Source: CAUZEO01 sp963578625 (GTDB taxonomy: Bacteria > Verrucomicrobiota > Kiritimatiellia > SLOV01). From it: 13,527 nt of DNA. The stretch covers positions 1-13,527 of the forward strand of contig CAUZEO010000123.1 in the NCBI GenBank assembly GCA_963578625.1. Reading direction: 5' to 3'. The notes beneath the pieces are model-generated. The model had not been told where the DNA came from and searched no databases. It was given only the letters and a program-made list of their open reading frames with translations. The position numbers and the translations under genes are program-made. Positions 13,267 to 13,527 of this stretch are shown in pieces; within the stretch, counting starts at the first letter, position 1; each line of letters starts with the position of its first letter.

Positions 13267-13527
13267 TTAGTTAAGATTTGGTGTCCCTTTTTCAATTATA
13301 TCTAATTGCTGATTTACTGCTATATCTTCAAAAACTTGTGTTATCCCACTGGGCCAATGGACTTCAATCCTCTCAATAGACTCATGGTCTGATACACCCA
13401 ATAGAACTCTTGGGTCTTGGCTGCAAAGATAGCTTGATCCCAGCCGAACTTCACGTATCACAACGTTGTCTCCAACTTTGTAGGTCAGGCGCGTTCCAAC
13501 GCCATTTAACGATGGAGCATGAGGACT
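13267..13527 (-). CDS. C-terminal part of an ASPIC/UnbV (CRTAC1-type) protein, cut by the right edge
   Basis: The frame is open from the window edge (13527) to TAA at 13267, giving 86 codons. It encodes the ASPIC/UnbV domain that closes CRTAC1-type FG-GAP proteins: NGVGTRLTYKVGDNVVIREV, GSSYLCSQDPRVLLGVSD, and ERIEVHWPSGITQVFEDI. These are extracellular calcium-binding beta-propeller proteins of unclear role. The N-terminus and propeller lie beyond the window. The stop is 60 nt upstream of the PhyH-family ATG on the same strand, suggesting an operon. With the N-terminal FG-GAP fragment at 11904-12371 it shows that two CRTAC1-type genes flanked the PhyH gene. Confidence 0.88.
   Translation of the reverse strand, partial: SPHAPSLNGVGTRLTYKVGDNVVIREVRLGSSYLCSQDPRVLLGVSDHESIERIEVHWPSGITQVFEDIAVNQQLDIIEKGTPNLN

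Larger units (their letters stand above)
11941..13527. other. low-GC block with distinct codon use
   Basis: Sampled lines in this block have about 32-42% GC, while the genes at 2.7-9.3 kb are near 58-62%. The change occurs within tens of bases at about 11941. All three genes or fragments within are on the minus strand and belong to families (PhyH, FG-GAP/CRTAC1, ASPIC) not seen elsewhere in the window. This indicates horizontal acquisition or a chimeric assembly join. Confidence 0.65.

Noticed and set aside
1..13527. CRISPR array, rRNA, toxin-antitoxin or restriction genes
   Set aside because: No regularly spaced repeats, rRNA signature or matching protein motifs were seen on either strand.

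Overview
The window looks like chromosome from an uncultured, GC-rich Gram-negative bacterium. Gene style (SH3b, FGE, CRTAC1/ASPIC and right-handed beta-helix proteins, IS3 and DUF4372-type IS4 remnants) suggests a Planctomycetota/PVC, Hydrogenedentota or Poribacteria-like lineage. This placement is inference; no rRNA is present. No intact phage, plasmid, CRISPR or defence locus was seen.

Layout. 1-168: probable 5' end of a minus-strand gene leaving the window. 257-1087: secreted two-SH3b protein. 1172-1620: decayed IS3 copy. 1829-2314 (-): tadA. 2407-2638: MITE-like element. 2698-5309 (+): tight cluster of lipA, a DPM1-like GT2 glycosyltransferase (4-nt gap) and a DUF368/PopT-type undecaprenyl-phosphate translocase (11-nt overlap). 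5576-6280 (+): unrecognised conserved-looking protein whose stop codon lies in an 18-bp palindrome. 6405-7139 (+): anti-sigma-like single-pass membrane protein whose reading frame is cut by one in-frame TAA. 7255-9354 (-): transaldolase-family gene followed by an LpxH-like metallophosphoesterase, in one apparent operon.

9590-11960 is a rearrangement zone around an intact tRNA-Pro(GGG). An IS4 transposase is cut after its first catalytic Asp and joined to the 3' end of a beta-helix protein gene. Beyond the tRNA lie about 620 bp with no recognisable gene, then the 3' end of a formylglycine-generating-enzyme (FGE) gene, then the 5' end of an FG-GAP/CRTAC1 gene. From about 11941 to the right edge base composition drops to roughly 40% GC from roughly 58-62% (by eye). 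There a phytanoyl-CoA-dioxygenase-family gene sits between two CRTAC1-type fragments. This block is either horizontally acquired or an assembly join.

How genes may work together. The GT2 enzyme could charge a polyprenyl phosphate with sugar and the DUF368 protein could return the spent lipid across the membrane. LipA and TadA are housekeeping functions (lipoate synthesis, tRNA wobble inosine). The right block resembles the CRTAC1/PhyH clusters frequent in Poribacteria-like genomes. I found no clearly new system. The best leads are the GT2-DUF368 pair, the nonsense-interrupted anti-sigma-like gene, the FGE tail with a diversity-generating-retroelement-like codon pattern, and the composition break at about 11.94 kb.
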